From contig CM034138.1 of NCBI GenBank assembly GCA_019914995.1, positions 7,074,535 to 7,138,534 of the forward strand: DNA of 64,000 nt, given 5' to 3'. The notes under the pieces are model-generated. The model was not told where the DNA came from, ran no database searches, and worked only from the letters and a program-made list of their open reading frames with translations. Source of the stretch: Acanthochlamys bracteata (Eukaryota; Streptophyta; Magnoliopsida; Pandanales; Velloziaceae). The position numbers were made by a program, and so were the translations under genes. Shown here piece after piece: positions 48,101 through 60,260 of this stretch (the first letter of the stretch is position 1; every line of letters starts with the position of its first letter).

Positions 48101-48354
48101 AGTAACAACCAGGCCCAAAAAAAGCATAATGCCAATCCAACCAGCTGTAGCAAGCTTCATCGTCAACCAAGTTCATGAAGACCTCCCGATTCCCTTTTTC
48201 GTCAGTAATGTTAATGCATAATTCCGTAATACGCTCTCGACTTCTATACCGCTGATATTGATCAGTACTTCCATAAATTGCTTAATAGTGGGAACTAATC
48301 CTGCATCCGAAGCTGTAACTGTCCAACATCAATTGTACCAGTGAATGAATATCC

Positions 48355-48569
48355 TCACTCATAGAAACGCCAGCTGACAATTTTCTGTTGTTTAATCCAC
48401 TTCCTGTCTTTTAGAACTTTCAGTCCCAGAGTCTCATGCAGGAATAAGTCTCTATCAGTCACGATAGCATAGGGCACCTGAATGGAGCATCTTCTTCATT
48501 AGCCCGAACATCATTGTTATCTCCACCGCCTTCCGAATCTAGGGCAACTGGAGTATCTTCACTCTCCAT
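48355..48569 (-). pseudogene. Coding-like relic or partial gene of unknown family
   Basis: On the minus strand an ATG at 48569 opens MESEDTPVALDSEGGGDNND, an acidic N-terminus-like stretch. At 48477, just after a CAG acceptor-like site, another frame reads VPYAIVTDRDLFLHETLGLK then VLKDRKWIKQQKIVSWRFYE before a stop at 48355. Further down, 48240-48130, a third frame reads TELCINITDEKGNREVFMNL. Amino-acid composition and codon use look like real protein, yet the three parts lie in different frames, so either short unrecognised introns or frame damage separate them. I do not recognise the family. It may be a decayed duplicate of a nuclear gene or a small part of a spliced minus-strand gene whose other exons I could not define. 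Confidence 0.35.
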
Positions 48570-48599
48570 GAACTTGTAATGGTGCTAAAGCTAGCTCAC

Positions 48600-50480
48600 T
48601 AATGGCAGGAATGCCTAAACAGAAGGCGTCACTTCGTTCACAAATTAAAGATAATTTTTTTCTTTAAACTTCTTCAACTTGCATTTGCCTAGCAGAAAAA
48701 AGGACGCATATCAAAATGAAATCATTGCAAGAATATAATGGACCAATATTGGTGGATGCATTATCTTAATCTTCTACTCCCACCGCTCTTCATCTGCAAC
48801 GATTGTATTATGAGTGAGATCCCATCCCAAGGCTAACTCTCCATGAGTCAACAACTTATATAAAGTGTCCAATCATCTTTATTAGTATCCTAATTATCTT
48901 TCAATTGTTTATGGTCATAGTTAAGGCGAGTGACTCCATTGAATAAATTTCCTACGGACAGAGTCTGTCCATCTGGCAAAAGTGAACTTACCTTTTTTGA
49001 CGTTTTCTCTTTATAGACATCTAAAATAGAAAACTAGTCAAACTCACAGCAAGAAGCTCTTAAATTTTTTAAATCTTCAAACTAATGGAAGACATCGAAC
49101 TTGCATCGTTCATCATTGAGTAATAATGTAACTCAAAAATGTTTTAGAGAAACCTAAACACTCCTAACATCATGAAACGCCATTGACCTACTTCAATTGA
49201 ACCCAACCATTCATTTCCAAGCATTGAAACGGGTAAGAATCCTCACTTCATTTCATCACCGAAATGCTTAGATCAAAATCCATGAAAATCTCAGCAGACA
49301 TGCATTTACTATATTGCATATAGCAAGGAGATAGTTTCTTTATAGTAATAAAAGACAACAAGCTTTCAGGGTTCATCATTGAGCAATAATGCAAGCAACT
49401 TAAAAAAATTTTCGAGCAACCTGAACACTCGTAGTCCTCATGAATCACCATTGAGCTACTCTAATTGGACCCAACCATTCATTTCAAAGCATTCTATAAG
49501 GCAACAAGCCTTCACTTCATTTCATTTCACAGTCAACACATTCAGATCAAAACCCATGAAAATCACAGCCAGCACGCACTTATCGTATTGCATACAGTAA
49601 GGAATTTGTTTCATCAAACTAATAGAAGACAGCAAATCTATCAGGGTTTTGTGTAACTTGGACCCTTCTTTCTTTGTTTACAATATAAAAGAAGGCTCAT
49701 CATATACATCAAGAGCTGAATACACAAGCGAGAATGCACCAAAGCCAAAGGTAAGCGATATCAAATAAAACTTAAAAGCCTCCCTAAACAAATCCTTGCA
49801 CCTGAACCAAACACAATCCAAATCAAGTAGACAAAAACATTGATCAGAGATTGGCATAAGTATCCAACAAGCCTAGCATTAAAAACAATAAAATAAATAT
49901 TTTTTTAAAAAAAGAAAAAGACAGATGAAAGATAACATCTGATGCTAGAAGTAGCTCCAATAAATAACATGGAGCGAATTAAGAAGAAAGCAAAACAATT
50001 GTGCATGGCAGGACTAGACGGAGCACCGAGGAAATCTTATAGACTTATGGAAAACCAATTGAACCATTTAATGCTGCAAACGCAGCAAAGATGTTGACAT
50101 CCTGATCTGAGGAACCAAATTTCAAAGAAGAAATGGAAGTAAAAACTTTGAAAATAGTAATCATAACAATTGCCTCCAACTTGGAGTGGATTAAAAACAC
50201 TAGAAATAAACAACCGGGAAAGCACCCAAACTGCTCCTGAACAGGAAAGAAATACTAAACAATCCAATGAATGACCGACGTCCAGATGCTCGCGGCCGAA
50301 GAAATCCTCACTCGCTATCAGAGGAAGATATTCAAATCAAGATCGATGAAAAACGGGAACGAAAATTTTGAAATCATCAGTGATAGGAATGGACAAGCTA
50401 TTGATACCTAAAACACATTGACAATCTTCCCCCACATGAACTCATACTACGCCCGCTGTACCGGAGAGCTCCTCTCCTCT
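48600..50480. other. Low-repeat region, possible minus-strand transcript remnant
   Basis: Base composition is less A+T-rich than the deserts on either side. It contains a diverged tandem duplication (49084-49640). Near 50440-50400 the minus strand has a leader-like GGAGAGGAGCTC block and an ATG followed by a TTTTAG|gtatca donor-like site. No continuous gene model could be built. Confidence 0.35.
49084..49640. repeat. Two diverged tandem copies, period about 263 bp
   Basis: Copy 1 (from about 49084) and copy 2 (from about 49349) share ttcatcattgag at 49109 and 49372, aacccaaccattcattt/acccaaccattcattt, cttcacttcatttcat-type words, gatcaaaatccatgaaaatc/gatcaaaacccatgaaaatc and tattgcatatagcaagga/tattgcatacagtaagga. 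Similarity is good over the whole unit. Confidence 0.8.
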
Positions 50481-50482
50481 GC

Positions 50483-50596
50483 AATCAATTGATCGATCGA
50501 TCGATACCAACCGAACTCAATTCATATTCAAATCCAAAGAGGAGGAAAAACAATCAATCAATCGATTAATCGATCGATCAATGAATTGATTAATCC
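50483..50596. repeat. ATCG / ATCA simple-repeat clusters
   Basis: Two blocks, 50483-50506 and 50551-50596, of overlapping gatcgatc, aatcaatc and attgatta words. Confidence 0.7.
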
Positions 50597-51238
50597 AAAG
50601 ATGCCCCATAAAGGTTTATAATTAGGTTCCGTATCTAAGATTTTAAGACATATTTTAAATATATAAAAGTAAGTTTTATAAAGTAAATTCGTAAAAATAA
50701 AATTTTTTGAGAAGAAAGTTTGATAAAAATAAAATTCTAAATAATAATTAAAATATATGAAAAAATTTAGAGTTAAATTTTAATAGAAATAAAATTTGAA
50801 ATGAAAATAAAAATAGAGTTTATAATGGTAATTAAATTAATTTTTATTAAACTTTTACAATATTATAAAATTTTATTAAAAATATAAAATATTGTTCTAC
50901 AGCTAAACAACTTATTTTAAAACTTTTAGGTTCTCGTAATTAACATTCACAACTTTTAATAGTAATTTCTGCCCTCGTGATGACTTTAATCAATTCAATG
51001 ATTCTCTATCATTTTCAATAACTAGTTTCCATAAAATTGATCATTACTAATTTAAATATTTTAAAAACTATAGTACTAAATAATAAAAAATTCGTAAAAA
51101 TCTTTTGAAAATTACATAAATTTGTAAAAGTAATTATATGATAAATGATATACTAAATTTTTAGTTCTAATAAAAAAATGTTCTTCTATAAAAGTTATTC
51201 ATTATTATATTTTAGAAAAAAGTTGAAATTGCTGGTAA

Positions 51239-51433
51239 AACGTGTTTGGAATTACATTTCAAACACTATTTTTCAATTTTTTTTATTTCATATTTTTTAA
51301 TATATATTTTATAATTATTTAAATTTATTTAAAAATTTGAATAATATAAAATTTTTTTATTATTTTTAAAAATAAATAAAAATATTTTTTATTTTAAAAA
51401 AATTTTATTTCATAAATAATCCCAAAAACATCT
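51239..51433. repeat. A+T-rich hairpin repeat, family A copy
   Basis: Opens aacgtgtttggaattacat and closes ataatcccaaaaacatctc; the ends are imperfect complements. Confidence 0.5.
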
Positions 51434-52464
51434 CAGTGCTCTCGGCCCGCTTCAGTTGCCTGTAGCTACCATTCCAGCGGCGGTTGAACGACGCTTATTT
51501 AAAAAATTAATTATTAATTATTAATTTTATATATTTAAATAATTTTTTATAATATTTTTTTAAATTTTATTTTAAAAATTTTTAAAATATAAATTATTAT
51601 TTATTTTTAGTTTTTTTATATCAAAATAGTAAATTTTATTTATTAAAATAGAATAAAAATATTTTTTTATTTCATAAACACTTTAAAAAATGCCCCAATT
51701 GTGTGTTCTTTATATTATGTTGTTTTAGTCTCTAAAATTTATATTCACTTTTTCTCGCAAAATATTTTACTTCTAATCTATATTTAAAATAAAATAAACT
51801 AAAAATTCTAATAATATATAATTATTTCACAAAATATCATCTTTTATTTATAAATAAAAGTTTTTAAAATTTGTGCGTTATGGTCAGAGAGAGTGATGTC
51901 TATTATCATGTCTAGTCTAATCAAATAGTTTGCTCACAATTTCAAATTTTAAATTAATTTCAAATATTATTTGAAAAAATATTTAAATTTTAACTATATA
52001 TTTAATTATATAAAAAATTAGAATAAAATCTGCTCGTCTGTTTTCACACCCTATATATTAACAAAAAATTTTATTTGTTTGCTCCACGATTTCAATTTTG
52101 TTCGTGATATTTACCTTTCTATCTACACTGATTAATTAATTTATACACAAATTATTTTTCAGCTAATTTTATTATTATTTGTAAAATTATACTTTTAATA
52201 ATTGTCTTATAAATTATTACTTAACTATATAATATGTTAGGATAAACTAACAGTTTATTTTTATTTCACATGAAAAAAAAATTTTCTGCGCAAAACTAAA
52301 AAAAATTCCTCATGCTGTTGCTGTGGCTACTGGCTGCATGTTGCCACTACCAAATTTTGCTTTTATTTCAACTTGTCTAGTCCCGTCCATGTTAGCAACG
52401 GTAGAGTCAAAAGAACATTTTGAAAAAAGTAAAAGCAGAAGAGCAAGTGCGTTCGTTTGAATTC

Positions 52465-52755
52465 GTTTAGTGTTTAAAACGAACGTAACTGAATTTCGTA
52501 AAAATAAAATATATAAAATAAAATTTTTTAAAAAATAAAATAGAAATAGAATTTAATATTTGTATTTTAATAGTGTGTTAAAAATTGAAATATATAATTA
52601 TATTGAAAAATATATAAATAAAAAAATTAGAACTAAAATTTTGTATGTAAAAATAGAGTTTTGAATTTTTTGTACGATTGAAACATAAAAATTATTTGGA
52701 ACTCAAAATTTGACAAAAAAAATAAAATTATGGACATTTAAAATACACCCTAAAA
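52465..52755. repeat. A+T-rich dispersed repeat, family B, full-length copy
   Basis: Opens gtttagtgtttaaaacgaac and closes atttaaaatacaccc. Ordered matches to 42190-42510 run through the whole length. Confidence 0.65.
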
Positions 52756-53969
52756 GCTGCGTTAGGCACGATTACTAAAAATTTAGATATTTTTATAAAA
52801 AAATTATTTGAATATTTTGAAATAGATTTATTACTTTTTATTTAAAATAATTATTATATTCATATTGTTAAATTTAAAAATTAAATACTAGAATAAATAA
52901 TTTGAAATTGCAAAAAAGCTGCATTTTTTTTAGATTCAAAGATGTTTAAAATTATTTTTTAAAAAAATTTATGAAACTAAAAATATTTTAAAATTTTGAA
53001 AAATAAGTTCAATATTTTAAAAAAATTATTAAAAATATTTTAAAAAATTAAAAAATTTTTATAGGTGTAATAGCCTATAAAATTTACAGCCCCACTCTGA
53101 AAACTTTTATAGGTTGATTTAAAGTCACAGCTTTTATAGTAATTGCTTGCTTTGGAACTGTTTGGCACTATATTTGGCACTATTTTTATTCTATTTAAGT
53201 TTTTATATTTTAATAATTTTTAATAGTATTTAAAATATTTTAAATTTAAAAATTAAAATAAAATTACATATCATAAAAATATATATGATTAAATTTTAGT
53301 TTTAAAAATTATTTTTTAAACTTTAAACTTAAGTTTTTTGAAAAAAATTCTTTATTTTAAGTACACCAATTAGTGCCTATTATAAGTATAATCAATTCTA
53401 CCTTTTTAACTTGTAATTAGTTTTATGTTATATGAATAAATATTTTTTTATATGCAATTTGGGTATTAACTATTATATTTCATTTATATTTGATAATATT
53501 TAAAAATAATAGAACAACAATTGGTATTTATAATTTTATATTAAATTTTAATATAAATAAATAAAAATCTTTTCTAATTCAAGATTATTATCTAAAGAAA
53601 TATTGAAAAACTATATGAGAATTCTGAAAGTTTTTTTCTTCCTCTATAAAAATTATTTTATTACTACTTTTGGGGAAAAACTTGAAACTGCTCCTCTTGG
53701 TGCCGCTTCAATTGCCTGCTGCTACAATTACCAAAATTTTGTTCTATGTTCATTCTTTCTAGGCTCTTTTAGTTCCGATTCACTCCCAAATCCAAAGTTA
53801 AACCAAATTCGTACTCTTGTTCATGCAACACATTTTCTTTTTCGCTCAATCAATTTCTGGGAGAGTTTTGTTTCCATTTTTGGGGGTTTATATTAATTCA
53901 ATTTTGATGATTTGATTCAGTAGCGCCCCCGCCGACCCGTCTCTGCTTCGCTTGTCGGAGAAATTGCAA

Positions 53970-56900
53970 ATGGTGCTCTTTAGATTTTTGGTCAAAATTT
54001 AGTTTGTTTCTGTTTCTTTCTGATTACTGGCTGACAGATTGATTGATTTGTTCTCACTGGCAGGGGCAGAGCAGGTTCGGCGAAGAAACCAACAAGAAGA
54101 AGATTGATGATGATGATGATAATGATGAATGGCACACCAGCGACGATGACGACGACGATGGCGGCGAAGAACAAGAGCAGTGTGAATCTTCAGTTGTTGT
54201 TAATCCAACCACAACAACGCTGTCACCCAATGTGAGGAAAAAATTTAGAAAAACATATTTGAAAGAAAAGAATAGATGATTTGAAGGTTTCTGATGATCT
54301 ATTTAATTTTGTTGATAATAATGTGGAATTGTTGTGAATGAATTTGTAGTGGGGAGGGAGGGATGATGATGAAGCAGGCCCGTCGAAGCTGAACTTGGTT
54401 TCGCATTTCATGAGCATGGGTTTTCCTGAAGAGATGGTTGAAAAGGCGATAAAACAGCATGGTATCACTATTGTCCTGCCCTTCTCTTTTTGAAACCTTG
54501 CCTGGAATCATTGATTACTGATGACTTGGCTGACTTGAGTTGATTGTAGAAGCGGAGAATTAAGGGGTTCCATAACTATTTCTTGGTGAATAAAGATTTG
54601 ATTTAGCTTTTCATATCATGCTTTTAACTTGAAGGGATGATATACACTTTTGTTTGTAATACTCTGGTTGATAGTCACACTAATGCAACAGACTTAACAT
54701 GTTACAAATGTCTTTTCTATCTGGTTAAGTTTTTCAGCTATCTTGTTTATTCTCATCTGGATTTATTCAGGCTAATTTATGCTGTCTTGCATGCAGGAGA
54801 TGAAAATACAGACGCAATATTAGAGACACTGCTCGTGTATTCAGTAAGTATTACAAATAAGTATCCTCTGTTCAATAGTGTAAATTGATGTTCTTAGAAT
54901 GTCTTGCTTAATTAGGCTAAGTAGTACACAAGCATTCCGGTTAGGTATGTGTTAAAGGTATAATTATTGCAAGCATGGGATTATCATCTGCATGTTAGCC
55001 AAAATGGAGGTGATTTGGTAATAGGGGCTTTTAGTTTGAGGGTTGCGTATCGATAGGCATTGACAAGCCTGACTTTCAGTTTTGGACATAATTATCGTTC
55101 ATTTGCTATTTTAATAGGTTGTTAGATGAAGAGTTGCCAAGGTTCAAGTGCATATTTATACTTGTAGGTCGTAAGGCGAACTCAATTAAAGCAACATCAG
55201 ACTAGCTTGATTTTGGAAAAAGTTCAGCAACCTTTATGAAGGCATTGTTGACTCGATTTACATAGGGGCTTAACAAACTAGGCATGTTGAAGAAGAGTTT
55301 GTAAATCTTGTTTTGTTTACTGTTTGTGGCTTTGTGAAGTTTTATAGGAAGTCTGATGTAACGTATCGTAAGTGAACCACTCTATGATAGTATTTTGAGC
55401 CACCTAGCATTCACAATTTGCCAATGACATTTTTTCCTGGTTCATTTCTGCAAGATGGGGCACCTTGTTGTGAAATGACCATGATGCTTTTGGCATGCTC
55501 ACTGAGTGGAACCCCTGATAATCTCACTTTTCTGTAGCACTGTTGTAATTCACGTATAAAATTGGTAGAATATTTATGAAGACAAATTTGAGGGGTCTGA
55601 TCTTCCCAAAATTGCCGTTTGTGGCTGATATTGTAACATGCCCTATTTTACTACTATGGACAAATACTCATATGGTTTTGATTGAAATAATGTACATAGT
55701 ACAGCTAGTTCCTTCTGGATTTTGATTCTGTGATTGAAACATTCTTATCTTGTCGCCAGGCCATAGAAAAGTCCCCTTCAAGTAAGGAATGCTCATCTAG
55801 TGATCTTTCACCAATTAATGAGGAAGATCTTTTGGAGCAATCAGATCTGGATGGGTTTCCGGATGAGGTACTTTGTTCAAAATGATTTCTATGCATTATT
55901 ATTAATTAGAAAGATATTCACTTATAGTAAGCTTGAATGGATTAAATTTCTATTTGTGTTCAATTGTTATTATAATCTTAAATGAATGGGACTTAGAGGA
56001 TAGCAATTTGCATTTTCAATATGCTTTTTGAGGTGGTTGTAATGATAAGTGCTGGGTCGATTTAATTTTGAAATATAAACATTCAAGAGGAAGAACTTAG
56101 CAGATGAAGACAAACCGTGGTAGGAAAATTATAATTGCAAAATACTTCTCAAAGTCATTTCTCCAGATACTTACATTTCAGCATAAGAGACTCTGACAAG
56201 ATGAGGAACTGCCTTTAAGGACTATGTAGGAACTGCTTTTGGTATACTGCTAGTTCATTATTTATGTAACCGATTCTTAAGCTTGTTTTCTCGTCAGCTA
56301 TCTGTTATATTGGATTCAATTCACTCTCTGCTTGTCTTTGCACCTACGGGGAATTCGTGTAGCAAGTACAGCATATTTGTGTTTGTGTGTGTTTCTTATA
56401 GCTTTTGTTATTTGATTTGCTATGTACTTCACCTAAGTTACGGGTATGAGTGCATTCCAACCGTCTGATGTGGCAGTCTCGCCATTGGGTACTGAATTGT
56501 GGAACTGCATTTCCTGACTCCATTTTTCATTCACCACTTTATACAATTGCTTCTTAACTTATCTGGCTAGCATCACATATTCCTCTAATTAATGTAGACA
56601 TCATTAGATTCGTGTTTATATAAGTTTACTATCCACCTTGTATGTTTTTATCTACATGAATGATATTATAACAAAAAAGTTAACGAGTTGTTCTGTCCAA
56701 AATGTTATAAAGAATGATAAGAACATAAAAGTGAAGCATAAGCAGACTGTTGCTATAGCCAAGTAACTGGACACCTTTCAATAAATTCTCATCAAAGTTG
56801 GTACCCCTTTCAGACATTGCAGCAGATTTCATGTCTGCACAGGCCTGGGAAATAACTTATTTGGCAATTTGTTCATCTACACTACTCTATATATAAAGCA

Positions 56901-59405
56901 GAAAATGAGTCATATCCCTAATCACGGCCTGACTTTCTAGAGTACATCTATAGAAAAGAAACTGTAGTCGAACTTGCTTGTGGTAAAAGTGAATGGCAGG
57001 CTTTCTTATCGTGGTTGATTCATGATGGTGGAGAGTGATAAGAAAAAACTGATCAACTTTTTTGCTCTCTCCCCAAATCCTTACATGCATTTCTTTATCT
57101 TGTGCTCTCTCATTTCTGCTTTCTTCTAGTTGCACTTCTAATATTTTAGCAGGTAAAGATATAGGTCTTCAGTTAACCATAGTTTCTTTGAGCAGCAGGG
57201 TTGTTATATAGTGTGACACTCATTATGTTTAATTTGAATGATTTCATTTTCTTGACACAATGCTCTTGACTGAACAAAGTGCTCTTTTAGACTGAAATTT
57301 TGGTATGTTCTATTGGAGTTCATACATGTGGTTGTTTTCCTTTTGCAGGATCCAGTTGAAGATTTCTCCGAGAAGGACAGAGTTCTATCTACCTTAGTGG
57401 ATATGGGTTTCTCTCCCAATGAGTCTTCCGCAGCAATTGAAAGATGTGGTACTTCTATTTCCTTGAGGCTTAATTCATACATGTCCATATATATAATATA
57501 CTGATGCACAGAGTGAATGAGATTAGCTCTATGTTATATATGTTGATGAACTAGCAACAGTGATGCTTTAATCCCAAAACATTTATTTGTGGGAGTACTG
57601 CTGTCACCCATTATGGCAGCGGTTTTGGTGCTTTGGTGATCTAGAATACAGAACATTGCATGTAATTTTATGCCTAGCTGAATTTTTTGGATAAAAAATT
57701 CATAACCTGATGCACTTAATGATTCATGTCTGGCGAAAGATTCTTCTGTTACTGGTAGCAGTAAAAGCATGCAGGTAGGTTGAAATCCTTCCCTCAAATG
57801 TATAGCATGGTCCGTCAAGGTTATTACGTCCTTGAACTGCATCTAAAGCTCTGTCAAGTTAGCTTTTATGATGCACATGTTCCACATTTGCAGCATCAAA
57901 GTAGTTAAAGAAAGCATCTTACAAAAACTACAGAGAGTATATTTTGTGTAATACCTTTCTTCTTGTTGATGTCGCCTCTTATTGTGGAACTGTCTGCAGG
58001 TTTAGGTGCCCCAATCTTGGAACTTGCTGATTCGATACGTGCTGCCCAGTTGGCAGATGAATATGATGCTAAGCAAATGGTAAAAGTCCCACTAATATTC
58101 CAATTTAAATTGTTATATTCATATATATCTCATGATGCATTAAACTATCCAAGTTATTTATATCTTTGATGCAATAACCTGAAAGCTGGTTTTCCTTTGA
58201 GTTTGTAATATGGGTTTTATGTTTTGCAGGTAAAGGAATGCTTTGAGTTTTGCTCCTTTCCTGAAAAGAGGAAGTGGCCATCTGCGTCCGTGCAAAACAA
58301 AAGAGCCCGGAGGGACAATCTTGAAAGAGATCCTCTGTGCAGTTCCAATACTCCTCTGATTTCTCTTCCAAACCCAATGATTGGCTTCGGTGTACCGAAC
58401 CAGCCACCATATGTCAAGCAAAGGAAGCTACCCGAAACAGCAACTGGGCCTCCGTACTTTTATTACGAGAATGTTGCGCTTGCACCGAAGGGAGTCTGGG
58501 AGACTATATCAAGATTCCTGTATGACATACAGCCAGAATTCGTGGACTCGAAGTACTTCTGTGCAGCTGCTAGGAAGAGGGGTTATATCCACAACCTGCC
58601 TATCCAAGGAAGATTCCCACTACTTCCATTGCCTCCTCGGACCATACAGGACGCCTTGCCACACACGAAGAAGTGGTGGCCTGCTTGGGACCAAAGGACA
58701 CAGCTGAATTGCTTGCAGACGTGCACATCCAGCGCAAAAAACACCGAGAGGATAAGAAATGCACTCGTGACTGCAGAGGATCCTCCACAACCAAGAGTAC
58801 AGCGGTATGTGTTAGATGAATGCAAGAAGTGGAACCTAGTCTGGGTCGGGCTGCACAAAGTCGCCCCTCTGGAACCAGATGAGATCGAGATGTTGCTCGG
58901 CTTCCCGAGAGACCATACCAGGGGTGGAATCAGCAGGACAGAGAGATACAGATCATTGGGGAACTCGTTCCAGGTTGATACTGTTGCTTACCACCTCTCT
59001 CCGCTCAAAGCCATGTTCCGTAATGGCATGAATGTGCTCTCTCTGTTTTCTGGTATTGGAGGAGCAGAAGTGGCACTTCATCGGCTGGGAATCCGACTGA
59101 AGACTGTAGTGTCTGTGGAGGTGTCGGAAATAAACAGGAACATCATAAAGGGATGGTGGGAGCAGACGGAGCAGACTGGCACTCTGATTGAGTTTGGGGA
59201 TGTTCAGGAACTTAATGGCGACCGACTCGAGCAGCTAGTGACCAAGTATGGTGGGTTTGATCTTGTTATAGGAGGCAGTCCATGCAACAATCTGGCTGGA
59301 AGTAACCGTTACAGTCGGGATGGGTTGGAAGGGAAGCAGTCGGCCTTATTCTTTGATTACTTTCGTATTCTTGACCTCGTGAGAGCTATTATGGGTAAGC
59401 AGTAG
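53970..59405 (+). CDS. DRM2: DRM2-class de novo DNA (cytosine-5) methyltransferase
   Basis: Exons 54064-54231, 54350-54461, 54797-54843, 55760-55867, 57349-57448, 58000-58079 and 58230-59405 join in phase to 596 residues. A short first exon, 53970-53990 (MVLFRFL), is phase-compatible but has a weak donor, so the true start is unsure. An acidic Asp-rich segment precedes two UBA domains: one with FMSMGFPEEMVEKAIKQHG and ILETLLVYS, one with LVDMGFSPNESSAAIERCG. The catalytic domain has the circularly permuted order of the family, with motif VI-X material first, then the SAM-binding LSLFSGIGGAEVAL, the later VVSVEVSEINRNI, and the catalytic Cys in GGSPCNNLAGSNR near the C-terminus, as in DRM2 and unlike the inactive DRM3 type. 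It methylates cytosines in all contexts, guided by siRNAs (RdDM), in the nucleus. The usual MVDW-type N-terminus was not found. Confidence 0.92.
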
Positions 59406-60260
59406 TTGAAAGGAACGTTAGCAGACAATTTAAAACATTGTTTTAGGGCCAATCATCTGAGTGTAGAGCATGTTACTTTACGTATTATCATTCCATTAAC
59501 ATGTCTTCAGTCATCATCTCTCTAACATCGCGTTGTTGTTTGTAAACCATTAGTTGTATTCTAACCTTCATGTCTTCCATTCTTGGCGCTTCTCTAGTGC
59601 GGACATAAGCAGTTGACATTTAATTGTTTCCAGTTTGAGTTCTACTTGGGTTTAGTTTTAGCTACTGGTTTCATCTGTACCAATTGCTGCTAGCATGCTG
59701 AAACTATGTTCTGTTTTTCTTGCGCTGATGTTATATAATAGAGTCTCAATTGTTAGTCTATCTTGTCTCACCCTATTCTAACCGTACAACAATCAAAGCT
59801 GTTAACGGGAACGTTCTCAAGGGTGTACCTACAGTATTACTGCAAGACCATTGTACAATCTGTTATTTTTATGCGACTTTGTATTCCACTTGGAACAAAG
59901 TTGTGCTTTCATAATTCAAGCCCAGTTCTGCTGGCTCAGCTCTACTTGGCATGAAAGCTCCTTTTGAAGAACCTGAAAGATTCAGAAACCGAGACTTCAG
60001 TTAAGGGTTTTACATTCCATATATGCAACCACCAGTCATCACAAGCATACAATGTTTAGGAAATCTAAGAACATCAGAAGATTGTAGATATTCAACTTGG
60101 TGTTGCATGCTTGACAACTGAGAGATGTCACAGTCAAGCCTCAAATATACCGCACACCCAGTTGAAATTTATTGGACACACTACAATTACATGTTATATT
60201 GCTATGAAAGAATATTCGGTAGTGTCAGTAGTAATGCAACATACATTTTCACAGATGCGA
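59406..60260. other. Tail-to-tail region between DRM2 and the PX/Rubicon gene
   Basis: The 3'UTRs of both convergent genes. No other gene seen; the plus frames here are not protein-like. Confidence 0.6.

Larger units (their letters stand above)
50597..53900. other. A+T-rich repeat desert upstream of DRM2
   Basis: No supported gene. It holds family B copies (50630-50860 and 52465-52755), a family A copy (51239-51433) and long A/T tracts. The plus frame at 53603-53896 is not protein-like and probably overlaps the DRM2 promoter and 5'UTR. Confidence 0.6.

Noticed and set aside
58337-58858. Alternative frames over the DRM2 last exon
   Set aside because: Shadows of the catalytic domain exon, which carries the methyltransferase motifs.
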